NCBI GenBank assembly: GCA_933822405.4
Contig: CAKOGP040000113.1
Span: forward strand, 23,183 to 87,182
Reading direction: 5' to 3'
DNA: 64,000 nt
Source of the DNA: Cylindrotheca closterium
Taxonomy: Eukaryota; Bacillariophyta; Bacillariophyceae; Bacillariales; Bacillariaceae
The notes beneath the pieces are model-generated. The model did not search any database, was not told the origin of the DNA, and saw only the letters and a program-made list of their open reading frames with translations. Within the stretch, counting starts at the first letter, position 1, and each line of letters begins with the position of its first letter. Positions 22,243-33,600 of this stretch are shown here, in pieces. The translations under genes and the position numbers were made by a program.

Positions 22243-22674
22243 TTACAGGATGGATCCAGCGTTGGAAGCGATACGGGGCCAAAGCTCTGCACACTCCTTG
22301 GCGACTGGTCCGGCTACAGCAGAACCCTTCATTTCTCCCTTGTTGTTGACAATAACACCGGCACTGTCCTCGAAGTGGATGAAAACACCTTCCTTTCTGC
22401 GAAAAGATTTGCGTTGTCTGACAATGATACCAGGCATGACCTTCTTACGAAGTTCGGGCTTTCCCTTCTTTACTGAGCACATGACCATGTCACCAGATCC
22501 GGCCTTTGGAAGACGATTCAAACGGCCGCCGATATTGCAAACGGCAATAATTCTAAGGTTCTTCGCGCCAGAGTTGTCAGCACAGTTCACAACAGCAGCG
22601 ACAGGGAGACCAGCAGAAACCCTGTGCTTGATACCAGAAGCGGCAGCACGCCCTCTTGCAACCTTTTCACTCAT
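22243..22674 (-). CDS. RPL23: Cytosolic ribosomal protein L23 (uL14)
   Basis: A single uninterrupted frame encodes 143 aa, the normal length for eukaryotic uL14. Hallmarks are [20 protein letters not shown], the loop [23 protein letters not shown], and [20 protein letters not shown] ending in [18 protein letters not shown]. The protein sits at the subunit interface of the 60S subunit near the sarcin-ricin loop. It is intronless here, and its 3' end faces that of ABCE1 265 bp away. Confidence 0.97.
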   Translation of the reverse strand: MSEKVARGRAAASGIKHRVSAGLPVAAVVNCADNSGAKNLRIIAVCNIGGRLNRLPKAGSGDMVMCSVKKGKPELRKKVMPGIIVRQRKSFRRKEGVFIHFEDSAGVIVNNKGEMKGSAVAGPVAKECAELWPRIASNAGSIL

Positions 22675-23500
22675 TTTACTTTACTTTAACGGGAGAAACA
22701 ACAAATTTAGAAAAAAGCTGATCTACAGACCTCCAACCAACGAAAAATATGAGTTATGATTCCGCAGAGACCGATGAACAAATGTTTACAGCCATACAAC
22801 AACTTCATACACCTGGCCCATACATTTTCAAAAATCAACAACTGAGTTCAACTTCAACAACATGAACACACACACCTTGCTTGATGGAGTATTATGTTTC
22901 GAAAAGAAACTATTTCCTAGTAAATGGTAAAATGGTTAACGGATGCATGGTCTGACGGGATCTTTTTTTTAATTTGTGGAGAGTCTTGGATTCTCAATTC
23001 CTACAGTATTTTAAAATAATCTAAAAGCAATAGTAAAGGAAGCAATGGAACCCCACCAACGATGACCACATGGCAAAAGTTGAAAGTTTACCTCCAACAA
23101 GAGTTAACATCCGTAGCCATATACCAGAGCCCCATCCCATTTTTAAAAAACTATTATACAATGAAGGCCTTTTCAGACCCCTGAAAAAACCATGGATATA
23201 ATGAGACTAGTGGAGTGACTATGATCGTGAATCGTCGCTTTCAGCACGAGGAGTGGAACAATCATCGACACAGTACAGGCGCAATTGGTTGAGGCTACTC
23301 GAATCGTCTTACTTAACTTTCAAGGTAATTTTGTTCTTTCCTACTTCTTCAGCTTTCAGTATTTTTTCGATAATGCAAATTTGTTACACAAATGCTTTCC
23401 CTGCTTGTGCTTTGCCGAATAACCATTTAATGCCCACGATCCAACAAACTACAGTACAGTACGATGCTAAAAACTTGGACTAGTGGCAAAATTAGCGAAT
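22675..23500. other. Intergenic, no gene seen
   Basis: 826 bp between the RPL23 start and the 3' end of the calreticulin gene. The sequence is AT-rich with T and A runs. It should contain the RPL23 promoter; no further coding or RNA gene was recognised. Confidence 0.45.
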
Positions 23501-24895
23501 TTAGAATTCATCGCCCATTCCACCCATGTCAAAGTCGCCCATGTCGCCCATGTCACCCATGTAGTCATCATCGCCGGCGTCTTCTGGTTCTTGCGACGCC
23601 ATGTGCTCGTCATACATGGTCTTTTCGCCATCCTTCTTCTTGAAGAATGTTTCTTGCGCAAATGCTTCGGCTTCTTCAACACTGTCGGTGACAATAATGT
23701 CGTCAAAAAGAGTTCCTGTCTTCACTTGCCAGAGCTCGAAACCAACATGTGTGCATCCCTTGCTACAGACCTTGTACATGTCATCATCATATTTGTATTC
23801 TGGGTTAGGGATCATTGGGTGTTCCCATGGTCCCTTGTAATCAGGGTTGTCAATCATTTTGGGCTTCCACTCTCCCTTGTAGTCTGGATTATCCATCATA
23901 GGAGGCTCCCACTCTCCATCGTCTTCATCATCCCAATCGTCTGGCTTTTCGGCATCAGGGTCAGGAATTTCGGCTGGAATGTCGTCCCATCCATCAGGCT
24001 TCTTGTCCTCAGGGTCGGCCATCTTGGCTTCATCAACCCAGTCGGCGGGCTTTGATGCATCAGGATCCTTGATTTCTTTTTCAGCTAGGAAGTCGAATTC
24101 TTCGTCGAGAGATCCCTTGCGAACCGATTTGTTGTCAATTAGGACTTGGAAAGTGTTGTCTGGGTTGACAATCAGAGTGTACAAATGTGTGACATCATCA
24201 GTCTCTGTGGAAACCTCTCGATTGATTAAGAGATTGTCGGACTTCTTGTCGTAATGAAGAATAACATGCGTTCGCTTGTTAGAAGAACCACAAATATCGG
24301 GTCCAAACATGACAGCGTATTCGGTTTCACCGCCAAACTTGGCAGTGTCAAAATCATCACCTCCAGGTAGCAACTTAATGTAGGCACCACCACAATCCAA
24401 CTGTTGCTCGTGCTTTACAGAGTATTGGATGACCAAAGGCTTTTCGCCACTGGTGAATGTGCTGTCCATCTTTGCAGAGATCCCATAGAAACGAGCATCC
24501 TCCGAAGTTTGAATACCTTTGTCACTTTCGTCAGCGTACCATTGACCTGCAGTGTGCTTCCAGGTCCCCATTTCACTTTTGGGCTTCCACTTGGTTGATT
24601 CAGTCCATCGGGTTGTCCATGCCTATCGAAATAATGTTGAATGGAGTGTTAGGGTTGATGAAAGAAATTATTTTGATTCCCAACAACAAAAATTTTTTCA
24701 TTTTTGACGGCCGTAGAAGCTAGTACATTTTTGAACGCAAATTTCGCATTGGATGCGAGAAAATGACCATCATCACTCCATGACAAAGCTCAATGGGACA
24801 CTCACATCATCATTGAATTGTTCCTTGAAGAAAACTTCGGCAACTGCAGGGACAGCACAAGTTGCGGCGAGCACGGCGGGAAATGCAAACTTCAT
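23501..24895 (-). CDS. CRT: Calreticulin, ER calcium-binding chaperone
   Basis: Exon 1 (24806-24895) encodes the signal peptide and FFKEQFNDD; exon 2 (23501-24622) holds the rest, 403 aa in all, with a 183-nt intron. The globular domain has YSVKHEQQLDCGGAYIKLLP and MFGPDICGSSNKRTHVILHY, with the conserved Cys pair. The P-domain follows, with repeats IPDPDAEKPDDWDDEDDG and MIDNPDYKGEWKP/MIDNPDYKGPW. The C-domain is short and acidic, with MGDMGDMGDFDMGGMGDEF at the end. Calreticulin binds calcium and monoglucosylated glycoproteins. The terminal GDEF departs from KDEL/HDEL; it may act as a variant retrieval signal. Confidence 0.95.
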
Positions 24896-25073
24896 CTTGA
24901 AAAGTTCTATGACTAGACTGTTACTTCTCACTGCTAGTCTCTCGAAAAGATGTGAGGTTGGATGCCCTCTCAAAAGCGCGCGAGAAATAATTCGATCGAA
25001 ACGTTGAGAAATGCCTGTCATTCGTCCATTGTATCTTCCACGTGGAACCAAAAAACCTCGATTGATTATTGAT

Positions 25074-26822
25074 CTACTCCTTCCCTGGCGGATGCACAAA
25101 AGATCTACCCCGACGTGTGGCAGTTCTACCAAGCATTTCTTTGTCTCTGTTATCATTCAATCCGTATCGTCTCGCCACGTTTCCCAACCAACTTAGAGTC
25201 TCTACCGTGATTTCTGCAGCTGAGGTCACAAGAAGAAGTGGCCGCTGAAAAATGTTCGTTCCTTGTTCCTTGTCTTGGAATCCTCTCAGCGCTTGATCTT
25301 GTGCTCCCTCTAGACGAATTTTTCCGACCGACCCATCAGCGGTGCCGCGAGTCTTCCTATCGAATCGGCTGTCGGGCTCTTCACTCTTGTTTTCAAGCCA
25401 ACCGTCAATGTACTCTGAGTTCTGAAGAGATATGTCAATCTCGCGCTCTGTGAACGCCTTTGTTTTAATGTTGATCGCTTTTCTGACCCCGGCTGCAACA
25501 GAGTTGTCAAGAACAAGAATCCTTCCTTTCAAATCAGAGGAAAGTCCGTCGTTAGTGTCCTCTTCAACCAGTGCGTCGATGTCAACGGCAGAAACTTTCG
25601 ATGAAGCAAGCATTCGGAGGTCGGTTTCGACCTTTCTGTCGACAGTTACCGTCACATTGCCCACATCCGCTTGAACTACACTGACACTCTGAGGAGAGAT
25701 GCTATCAAAATGTACCTGACATGAGGTCCATTTACTGCCGTTCTGCTTTGATGCATCGCCCCGAATGAAAACTTCGCAACTTCCGTTCACCCCACCCATG
25801 TAAACAGTTGGAAGTGTTTCTCCTGTAATATAGTTTTTGGCTGAGGATTGTATTCCCACTGCCTCTACCACTACGTGACCATGATTACTCTTCACACGAA
25901 CAGCTTGCCTTTTTTCATGTGACGAGATAAGGTTGATTAATGCTTCCCCAGTCACATACAACGAGCTGATATCGCACACGGCACCAGTATCGTCATCGCC
26001 AAAAATCTCGGTTGTTAGTTGCTCTGATTCTTGGGCTCGATCTTCTCCAATTTGTGCTTCAAATGAGTTGGCGTGAATTTTCATTGCTCGTAGCCTCCCC
26101 GGATTTGGTAGGTTCACGGTAATGGATTCTGCCTCCAGCAAATCCGTCGCAGCAATTGAATTTCCTTGTCCAAAGGCTTGGATCTCGATGGTATGACCGC
26201 GAACTTTCTGAACGACAACATCACCATCAGCTGTAATGATCCGAACATCGCCTTCTATTTTATTCTGGATTTGAACGGACCCCCCATTGACCAAATCGCA
26301 TTCCAGATTCACCTTTTCTGGAACGTCAACCTCGATCAAAGTTTCAGGCTCCTCCACATTTTCGTCTGCCTCTTTGACGTGAGTAATGTCGTCATTATAT
26401 TCAATCCGTCTGAACCCTTCAGGAAGGTTTGACCAGTGTTCTGAATCTGGGAAGATAGATCCATCATCGAGAATCACCCGTTTTGTTTCTACTCGATCCC
26501 TTGCCCTAGGATGGGAGAGTGGTTGTTTCGACTCTTTTTCAATCTGGATGGCATCTTTTGGATCCAAGTTAATCATGACATGTGACTCCTTTCGTCCCAT
26601 TGAAGTTAATGTATCTTCTCCTCTTGAAATTGTTACAACTGCTTCAGTATTCCCAGCTTTACTGAATCTTTGCATCATTGAAAAATGGCCATCATCTCTC
26701 CATTGGGAGCGAATTCTGATGTTGGTCCTATTAACCTTCGAGCGAAGTTGCAGAGTACTTCCCTGTTTCAGCGTTGGTAGTGGGTGAGTTACGAATTGTC
26801 GCAAAAGGTGCTTACTACTCAT
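25074..26822 (-). CDS. FAM185A-like protein with DUF4097-type beta repeats
   Basis: One continuous frame encodes 582 aa. Residues about 165-260 hold a run of short beta strands (LVNGGSVQIQNKIEGDVRII, TADGDVVVQKVRGHTIEIQ), the pattern of DUF4097/adhesin-like beta-solenoids, and the order resembles FAM185A of animals. A second set of strands (VCDISSLYVTGEALINLISS, VRVKSNHGHVVVEAV) follows. The basic N-terminus (about 40 residues, Arg/Lys/Gln with few acids) could be a mitochondrial presequence. The last 80 residues are not conserved. FAM185A has no settled function. The gene is divergent from the next plus-strand gene, with about 200 bp between starts. Confidence 0.65.
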   Translation of the reverse strand: MSSKHLLRQFVTHPLPTLKQGSTLQLRSKVNRTNIRIRSQWRDDGHFSMMQRFSKAGNTEAVVTISRGEDTLTSMGRKESHVMINLDPKDAIQIEKESKQPLSHPRARDRVETKRVILDDGSIFPDSEHWSNLPEGFRRIEYNDDITHVKEADENVEEPETLIEVDVPEKVNLECDLVNGGSVQIQNKIEGDVRIITADGDVVVQKVRGHTIEIQAFGQGNSIAATDLLEAESITVNLPNPGRLRAMKIHANSFEAQIGEDRAQESEQLTTEIFGDDDTGAVCDISSLYVTGEALINLISSHEKRQAVRVKSNHGHVVVEAVGIQSSAKNYITGETLPTVYMGGVNGSCEVFIRGDASKQNGSKWTSCQVHFDSISPQSVSVVQADVGNVTVTVDRKVETDLRMLASSKVSAVDIDALVEEDTNDGLSSDLKGRILVLDNSVAAGVRKAINIKTKAFTEREIDISLQNSEYIDGWLENKSEEPDSRFDRKTRGTADGSVGKIRLEGAQDQALRGFQDKEQGTNIFQRPLLLVTSAAEITVETLSWLGNVARRYGLNDNRDKEMLGRTATRRGRSFVHPPGKE

Positions 26823-27021
26823 CGCACCGGAACTGGTATGTCAGGAATGGTGGAATGGCTGTTTGATCTCTATCCTTGGTTTGACAGATCATATACAATG
26901 TATGATGCAGGTGGATAGTTTTGGGTTAGTTGTGATATCGTGTTTCAATTCGACTAACTCGAAACAATCACTTCATCTCGACGTCTCGCTCACTGCCACT
27001 ATCACATTATGTGCAACAATC

Positions 27022-27672
27022 ATGTCCTTGCCAGATGATGCCTCCCACTCCAAAGAAGAAGAGCACGAGGTTTCAGAGCTGAATATCGATGCCGAAATGA
27101 TCATGGAGTCGATTGTTCGCGTTTCATTTGCAGGCCTTGGGGGTAGTTTAGTGGGCCTCGGCCAGAAGCGAAGACTGGAGACAATGCGTGTGCTAACTGG
27201 GGCAGCTGCAACAGCAGCGGCTAGAAGGAGGCGCTCTCCTATGACATCACAGCTGAACATGCCTTGGACAATGGCACTTTCTTGCATGGCATTTTGTGGT
27301 GTTGTTGAGACTTGCCGGCTGACTTCACCGTCGTCCATCGTTTTACAATCGTTGGAAAGCCGCAAAATGGAACCTTTCGGGAAATCTGAGGCTTCACGGT
27401 CGGCAGCAATCACGATATCGGATTTTACGATTGGTGGAGCAGTTGCAGGTATTGCAGGAAGCTTTGGAAAAACATCCCAGAAGAGAATTCCCGTTGCAGC
27501 ATTACGGGGCTCTGGGCGATTCTTTGGTTTCGGTCCTGGTCTCGCACTCGGGATGATTGCCGGGGCATTCCAAGCCGCGGCCGACTACAGCATCAACTAT
27601 TTGGAGATGACAGCAGCACTAGAGAAGGAAACGTTGGCGAAGCCGCAGGTTTCAGAAGAGAATGTACACTAA
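27022..27672 (+). CDS. Small glycine-rich membrane protein, unknown (weakly Tim17-like)
   Basis: The ATG at 27022 gives 216 aa; an upstream extension to 26863 reads as non-coding. Hydrophobic Gly-rich segments are VSFAGLGGSLVGLG, WTMALSCMAFCGVVE, FTIGGAVAGIAGSFG and FGPGLALGMIAGAFQAAADY. The GxxxG spacing and length recall the Tim17/22/23 family of protein translocases, but no signature can be claimed. An acidic N-terminus and a central RRRR site argue against a cleaved presequence. Confidence 0.5.
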   Translation: MSLPDDASHSKEEEHEVSELNIDAEMIMESIVRVSFAGLGGSLVGLGQKRRLETMRVLTGAAATAAARRRRSPMTSQLNMPWTMALSCMAFCGVVETCRLTSPSSIVLQSLESRKMEPFGKSEASRSAAITISDFTIGGAVAGIAGSFGKTSQKRIPVAALRGSGRFFGFGPGLALGMIAGAFQAAADYSINYLEMTAALEKETLAKPQVSEENVH

Positions 27673-27898
27673 ACCTAAAGTACTAGATCTCAAGACCTAT
27701 TCCTTCACCACCTCTACAAAGGTTCTCATGGTTAAGATATCCTCTTTTGAATACCCCTGGATCGGTTGCCATATTGTATGTGCTTTGGGTCTCGATGTTA
27801 TTCAGATATTCCTGTGATCATTCCCGTCCCGAAACAAGCACCGTCTTTATAACAGAGCTTATTTGTTTGTCCAATGTATGAACAAAGAAGGAAAAAGT
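27673..27898. other. Intergenic, no gene seen
   Basis: Downstream spacer of the Gly-rich protein gene before the kinase relic. No coding signal was recognised. Confidence 0.4.
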
Positions 27899-28135
27899 TC
27901 AAACCCCAAAGCTGTAGGTAGTCATCTGTAGGGAAATCATACGACTCGTGACGGATTGCCCCCGGACTCATATACCTGTATTGATGACACTCATGCCAAA
28001 TTACAATACTTTTGCTTTCAAGTTGCTGGTCAGCAGAATATTGCTCCGCTTGAGGTCGCGATGGATGACCGCACGAGAGTGGAGGTACGCCATTCCAGTC
28101 GCAATGTCGCTGGCGTTGTTGCTGCGCTGTACCGT
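27899..28135 (-). pseudogene. Protein kinase relic (catalytic loop and activation segment)
   Basis: The minus strand reads DIATGMAYLHSRAVIHRDLK (catalytic loop, within 28050-28111), then RSNILLTSNLKAKV. At the place of DFG comes a stop followed by FGMS. Further on, in another frame, YRYMSP (27963-27980) continues GAIRHESYDFPTDDY, matching kinase subdomain VIII, and TYSFGV (about 27899-27916) follows in a third frame before another stop. The order is right for a tyrosine-kinase-like kinase; stops and at least two frame changes show it is dead. Remains of the N-lobe may reach 28297 but cannot be assigned. Confidence 0.7.
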
Positions 28136-29142
28136 TGTGTTTAAATCCAAATCAAGAACGACCATTATAGTCTCCCATAAAAGTTGCATGTCAAGCCAAA
28201 GTATCGTCTCCTTGTAGTTCGCATATGTTTGGATGGTGAAGTTGTGCTCGAGACACAAAACGTCGCCGCAACTTAGGTATACCATGGAAGTCTTCAAAAC
28301 ATGCAGATCTTTGGATCCACAAGGCGAGTATATTGGTCGTTTTGACCTTTGATTCCATGTAGAAATGGATGTATTCCTACCAGGTCATGTGATCTTGTGG
28401 TGATTTGCGACGAGCTCACATAGCTGTATTTGCTGTAAGTTGGCCATCAAGCCAGTGTATCCATCATCCCTCATTATGGAACCTAAATCTGGATTTGCCC
28501 TTATCTTTACCGTCGGACGCTTTTGACCGCATAGGATTGGTCGGTCTCTTCCATTTAGTATGGACAAGCACCCAAAGTTCATGTTCCCTTACGATTCGGT
28601 GGGAGCTTTCGCAATACCAGGTACCAGTCGAGCTCAAGCTGACTCGATGAATTTCAGATTGTCTACTACTAGCTCTTCCAGGGTCATTGTTCTAAAACTT
28701 TGTATCTTGAATAGATTATCCATGCGGGCTCTTGCCTACCAATGCATCCCTTCTTAAGCAAAACCTGGAATTTCCTTCGTTATAGTGATCCGACCCTTTG
28801 TTTCTGGCCCAATGACATTGAGATGGCTTGAATGGATGGGTCCATTGTCATCGTTTTCGATACTGAGCCTGAAAAGCTGTCCAATTTCTCCAAGCATTGA
28901 GAACTGTCATCAATGTTTTGATGTTGGCTGCGCCGTTAGCCTGCATTCATTGTCTTTCATAAATATCGGACAAGTTTCAGAGATGCCGTTCAATGAAATT
29001 AAATCGGAAAAAGTGACAAAGTTGTAGCCTACAGTTGGTGTCAGCGACATTTTCCCACGTCATCGAATATTGCTGTACCGGTAAACCTTGATGCATGCTT
29101 CGCCTACTTTTGGTGCATCTTAGCGACAAAATCATTTTCTGA
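28136..29142. other. Intergenic, possibly more kinase debris
   Basis: About 1 kb with only short broken frames on both strands. I recognise no family. A TGTACCGGTAAACC motif lies at 29074-29087. The stretch may include decayed parts of the same kinase, but that is not demonstrable by eye. Confidence 0.35.
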
Positions 29143-30339
29143 CTAGTTAAGAATCTGACCATCCCGTGAAGCACACCAAGCCTTCTGGTGCTCTAGTACC
29201 CTCCCTAGCTTGACTGTTCCCACACAATCTAAAACTGTAACACCGACGCCTCTCAACTCCAATGCTAAGGAATCACCGCAACCGTTCATGAATACAATGG
29301 CTCCTTCTCCAAATAAGCTAACGTAACTGGACATTTTCGAAACGAGGCTGCCAATAGCTCCACGCCCCCCTTGTGATATCGTCGATGCACCATAGAACAT
29401 CTTGCATTCCACCCAATTTATCTTCCGTTCTTCCAGTATAGTATCACCATTTCCTCTCACTTTTCGCAGCATTACTTGCCCCCGTAGTAGGAAATCTGGG
29501 GTTCCCCTTGGCCCTTCCATTCCGTACTCTTTGGCCCTCTCTCTTTGCTCTTTCTCGGTCCAATACTGCACTGCATTCTGGTCAAGAAATTCCTGAACGC
29601 ACTCTTCAAATATGTTCGCTGACTTTAGTATATCCTCGTCCTCCCCGAGCCCCAAGCCAGACATTGTCATTGTTGGATTGAAGTTCTTGATGTGGAGTCT
29701 CCGTAGCGACAGAGCCTGTTTCAAAGTCATCCCATGAGCTGATTTCAATGCTTGCTTTATTTCCTTGAGTCGGAACAAGTAATTTCGCATCATTCCCCTC
29801 TCACGCTTGCCCCTTGGCAACATGACTTTCACCATTGCCTCTTCGCTTTGAACAGGAACAAAGTCAGATGGGCTGCTCCAACATAGAACCTGGAGGTCGT
29901 CGTCGTTCATATCAATATCGACGTGTTTTGCTTTGTTACTGTTTTGATTTTGATTTTGGCCTTGGTTCACCCTTTGCGCACATGACTTGTCGTCATGAAT
30001 GTCGCCATTTTCTATGCCCCTGCTAGCATCGATGTTGTGATGGCTGTTGCATCCACCTTTTCTAGGCTTATTCTTCCTCCTCGGTCGCCTATATTTCTGG
30101 TTTTGACCAGGAGGTTTCATATGCGTACCCGTCACTATAGATTTAGGCTTTCGATCATGTTGGATGGGTTTCCTATCATCCTTTTCGATCGAATCTACAG
30201 CAGATTGAGGTGGATGTGAACCATTGCTGGATTCAGCTGTTGTCTGGTCTTGAGACCTCGCACGCTTCCGAGAACCACGCCTTCGCTGGCGATTCTTTCT
30301 GCTTTTGCTGGTTTCATTTGCATTCGAATCCGCTGGCAT
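29143..30339 (-). CDS. CDIN1: CDIN1-like nuclease (C15orf41 family, TPD motif)
   Basis: The ATG at 30337-30339 gives 398 aa. The first 150 residues are basic and polar (RKNRQRRRGSRKRARSQ and Arg/Lys/Asn-rich runs), probably disordered and nuclear. The C-terminal half matches the CDAN1-interacting nuclease family: LRRLHIKNFNPTMTMSG, then YWTEKEQRERAKEYGMEGPRG, TPDFLLRGQV, and INWVECKMFYGAST. The Asp of TPD and the Glu/Lys of ECK are the expected metal-binding residues of this restriction-endonuclease-like fold. In animals CDIN1 binds codanin-1, linked to histone supply. It shares a 311-bp divergent promoter with CTF18, which suggests co-expression in S phase. Confidence 0.85.
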   Translation of the reverse strand: MPADSNANETSKSRKNRQRRRGSRKRARSQDQTTAESSNGSHPPQSAVDSIEKDDRKPIQHDRKPKSIVTGTHMKPPGQNQKYRRPRRKNKPRKGGCNSHHNIDASRGIENGDIHDDKSCAQRVNQGQNQNQNSNKAKHVDIDMNDDDLQVLCWSSPSDFVPVQSEEAMVKVMLPRGKRERGMMRNYLFRLKEIKQALKSAHGMTLKQALSLRRLHIKNFNPTMTMSGLGLGEDEDILKSANIFEECVQEFLDQNAVQYWTEKEQRERAKEYGMEGPRGTPDFLLRGQVMLRKVRGNGDTILEERKINWVECKMFYGASTISQGGRGAIGSLVSKMSSYVSLFGEGAIVFMNGCGDSLALELRGVGVTVLDCVGTVKLGRVLEHQKAWCASRDGQILN

Positions 30340-30650
30340 CGCAATCAAGTTGTCTTGGCACGGGTTGTTTTTAAGGTTCAGCTGTTGTGTTGTGACTATT
30401 TTATAATGTGCAAGAGAAAGAAATCCGTAATGGAGAATGGAGACCTGGAGCAGAAAATCTTCGCGCCAAAAGAGAACCAGCCAAGAGCAATGCTGCGAGT
30501 ATTGCGCATCAAGACTACAGTATCGTACGATACAAATACCACATCGTTTTTTCGGCAACAAGACATACCGAAATAACATACATTCCCACATTTGGACAAA
30601 ACAGAAATCTGATCCTGTGCGTGATCAATAAGACTGTACGCTACAGCAAA
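30340..30650. promoter_or_regulatory. Shared divergent promoter of CDIN1 and CTF18
   Basis: 311 bp lie between the two start codons. No other gene fits here. Frames open upstream of both ATGs but lack conserved sequence. Confidence 0.5.
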
Positions 30651-33600
30651 ATGGAAGAGTCACACTTTGATGAGGATAAAATGATCAATGACTATGTCGA
30701 GGATTATGATGAACCTCCCCCAGATGACTATGATGCGATGATGCTTGAGGAGTTCGATGCCACATCTCCGGCCAGCAATTCTAGTCCAACAAACAGAGCT
30801 ACTCAAGTAAATGAAACGCCAGATGATGCTTTGCGAGACCAAATGATAACAACTGGAATCGCTGACTACAGGCAATACGAACCCCAAGATGATGTTGAGA
30901 GCATCCAAGAGGCACAAAATCAACAGAGGAACGCAGATGCAGTTTTCAGTTTTGAAAGGTAAGTTTGGAATTTTCCGTTATACCTTTTCCATGCAAAATA
31001 ATAAGTTGGTTCAAATTGTATTACGTTTATAGGTACAAGAAAGGCGAATGGAGGAGAGAATTACTGCAGTCGAAGAACAGTGCCAACCGAACTAGGAGTC
31101 CAACCTCGGTCATTCAGTCCGCTGTACAATTGAAAAAGATGGGCAAGGCGACAGCGTCGGATGCAGCTCTACTTGACATTCTGAACACGGTCGGGGCTTC
31201 GTCATCCCCAATGAAACTGTCACGATCGGGAAGTATTACTAGTGTTTTAATGAATCCCAAAGAAGGAGAGAGAGCCTATCCCATTACGATTGCAGATGGC
31301 ACCAGAGTTTTCGTTCGAGAGAGAAATGGAGAAGAATCAAGAGCACAATATTCTCACAATCAGCAACGTTCTGTATTGACCTCCACGAGCTTTCTTGGGG
31401 TTTCAATTAACGAGCTTAAGAGACGAGCAGATATTATTCGTCTCAAGAAAGGATTCTCCCAAAACAGACTACGGAATCGTAATGGAGTTATCGGCGATGG
31501 AAGACTCTGGGTTGACAAGCACGCTCCTTCGGCATTTCCACACTTGCTATCCGACGAACGAACGAATCGAGAAGTATTGAGGGCTCTAAGAGCTTGGGAT
31601 CCATATGTGTTTGGAAGAGATCCACCGTCGAGACCATCTAGCCACACACAGTATCAACGGGCGCATCAACAGGAAGAGAATAAAGAAAAGCTAAAGAACC
31701 CGAACGACAAACGTCCAGATGAGAGCAGTCGAGTAATTCTGCTCTCAGGTCCACCAGGTGTCGGTATGTTGTCTCTTCAAATTTCCGATACACCGAAGAA
31801 TTGTACCTCATATTCCTTTGCTCAATGATGAAATCACACAGGGAAAACAACACTAGCGCACATTATCGCTCATCATGCAGGATATCGCCCACTGGAAGTA
31901 AATGCTTCTGATGAGCGGTCTTCGGGTGTTTTAACAGATCATGTTCGCCGTGCAATGGAATCGAAAACCATTGAGATCAATAGCGATCGTCAGGACTATG
32001 GCAAACCGAATTGCTTGATATTGGATGAAATCGATGGTGCTGATGCAAGAGGGGCAATTCAAGCACTTGTTGAGATCATTCGAGCTGAGATTCCGCCGAA
32101 GGGGTCCAAAGGAAGAAAGCCGCCACATCTTCGTCGCCCTATTATTTTCATTTGCAACAACAAGTACAGTCCTGTGCTGCGCCCTTTGTTACCATACTCA
32201 AGACAGTTCAACGTTGAGGCCCCATCAGCAAACCGTCTTGTTGGGCGTTTGAAAGCAGTATTAGGAAGGGAAAAGATATCTATGATGTCAGGAGCGCCAC
32301 TACTTCATCAACTCGTGATGTCCAGCGGAGGTGATATCCGATCCTGTTTGTTTACTCTCCAATACGCTTCAACGCAAGCAGGAGACGGAGGCGACATTTC
32401 GAGCCCCCTGCAGTCTGCCCTCGGAGGCGCTGGTTTAAAGGACAATCGTGCAGATATGGTTACTACACTAAATGGTATTTTCCGCAAAGTGAAGACCAAG
32501 GCAGCTGGTCGATTGGTCGAAAATTCGGACAAATTCAGTGTGAGGAGAGTCTTAGATGCCGTCGAGGGACTTGGAGAAAATTCAAACACGATGAACGCAT
32601 TGTTTATGAACATTCCCCGTGTGTCGTATATTGACCCTACTTTCGATCGATGTTCTACGGCTCATGAATTGATCTCAGCTGCAGATATCGGGAATGGGGC
32701 AGCGAGCTTTTCGCGTCATGATAATGTTGTTGCAGCTTCGATTCATCTCCTTTGCCGTGTTGAGTTGAAACCAGATCTAACGTACTCAGCTCGAGACTTT
32801 GTGGATGCGCATTATCAAAGAGAAACAAATGTTGGGATGGTCCAAAAGTTGATCGAGGGCTTGCCTGCCAAATCAGGTAGCATGAAGTGTCTCAGCTACA
32901 TGGCGCAGGAGTTTATCCCATATGCTATGTGGATGCTGTCTGCAGGAAGGGACAAGTCATCATTAAGTCGTGCAGCTTCTTCGATCGATATGTTGACGAA
33001 GACAGAGCGTGTTTCCCTTGATTCGCATGTTGCTCTCCTACAATCCCTTGGGTTGACCTATTCCTGTGATAATGAAGAACCGGTGATGAAGAAAGACTTC
33101 ACAACGAACTTCCAGCAACATCAGCAGCATAAGCAGATGGTGCTCGAGCCACCAATTGACCGTTTGGTTATCTTCAAGGAGCTACGAGTCTCCAACTATT
33201 TCAGACGAGTTGAAATCCCATCGGGAGTAAGTTCAAAACTGATACAATCCGATTTCTTTAAACTGCTGACTAAAACTTTGAGCCTCTTGCTCTTCTATAG
33301 ATGAAAGAAATCATTGCACATCAGGTGAAGCTAGAGAGCTTTCGACACATGGAACTACCAACCAAAGCAGGTACTGTAAACCCAACAGGGGAGAGTGACA
33401 AATCGGCGCAAAGCCAAGACATGGAGAAAAAGGAAAAGAAAGACGTTCCCGTTATCAAAGTTAACATTCGGAAGCTAGATGATCTTGCCGCTTCGGCGCC
33501 AGTACCAAAGCGCACAAAGACATCTCCCACTCCAACCAATACGAAAAACTTTCTGGGTGTTGGAGCAAAACGGGCTCGACAGATGAAATCAGCTCGAAAA

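Noticed and set aside
25238..26787. Several plus-strand open frames opposite the FAM185A-like gene
   Set aside because: They are shadows of the long minus-strand frame and have no domains.
30408..30650. Upstream extension of CTF18 to 30408
   Set aside because: The sequence before [10 protein letters not shown] is unlike any CTF18 N-terminus and lies in the divergent promoter; the ATG at 30651 fits the family start.
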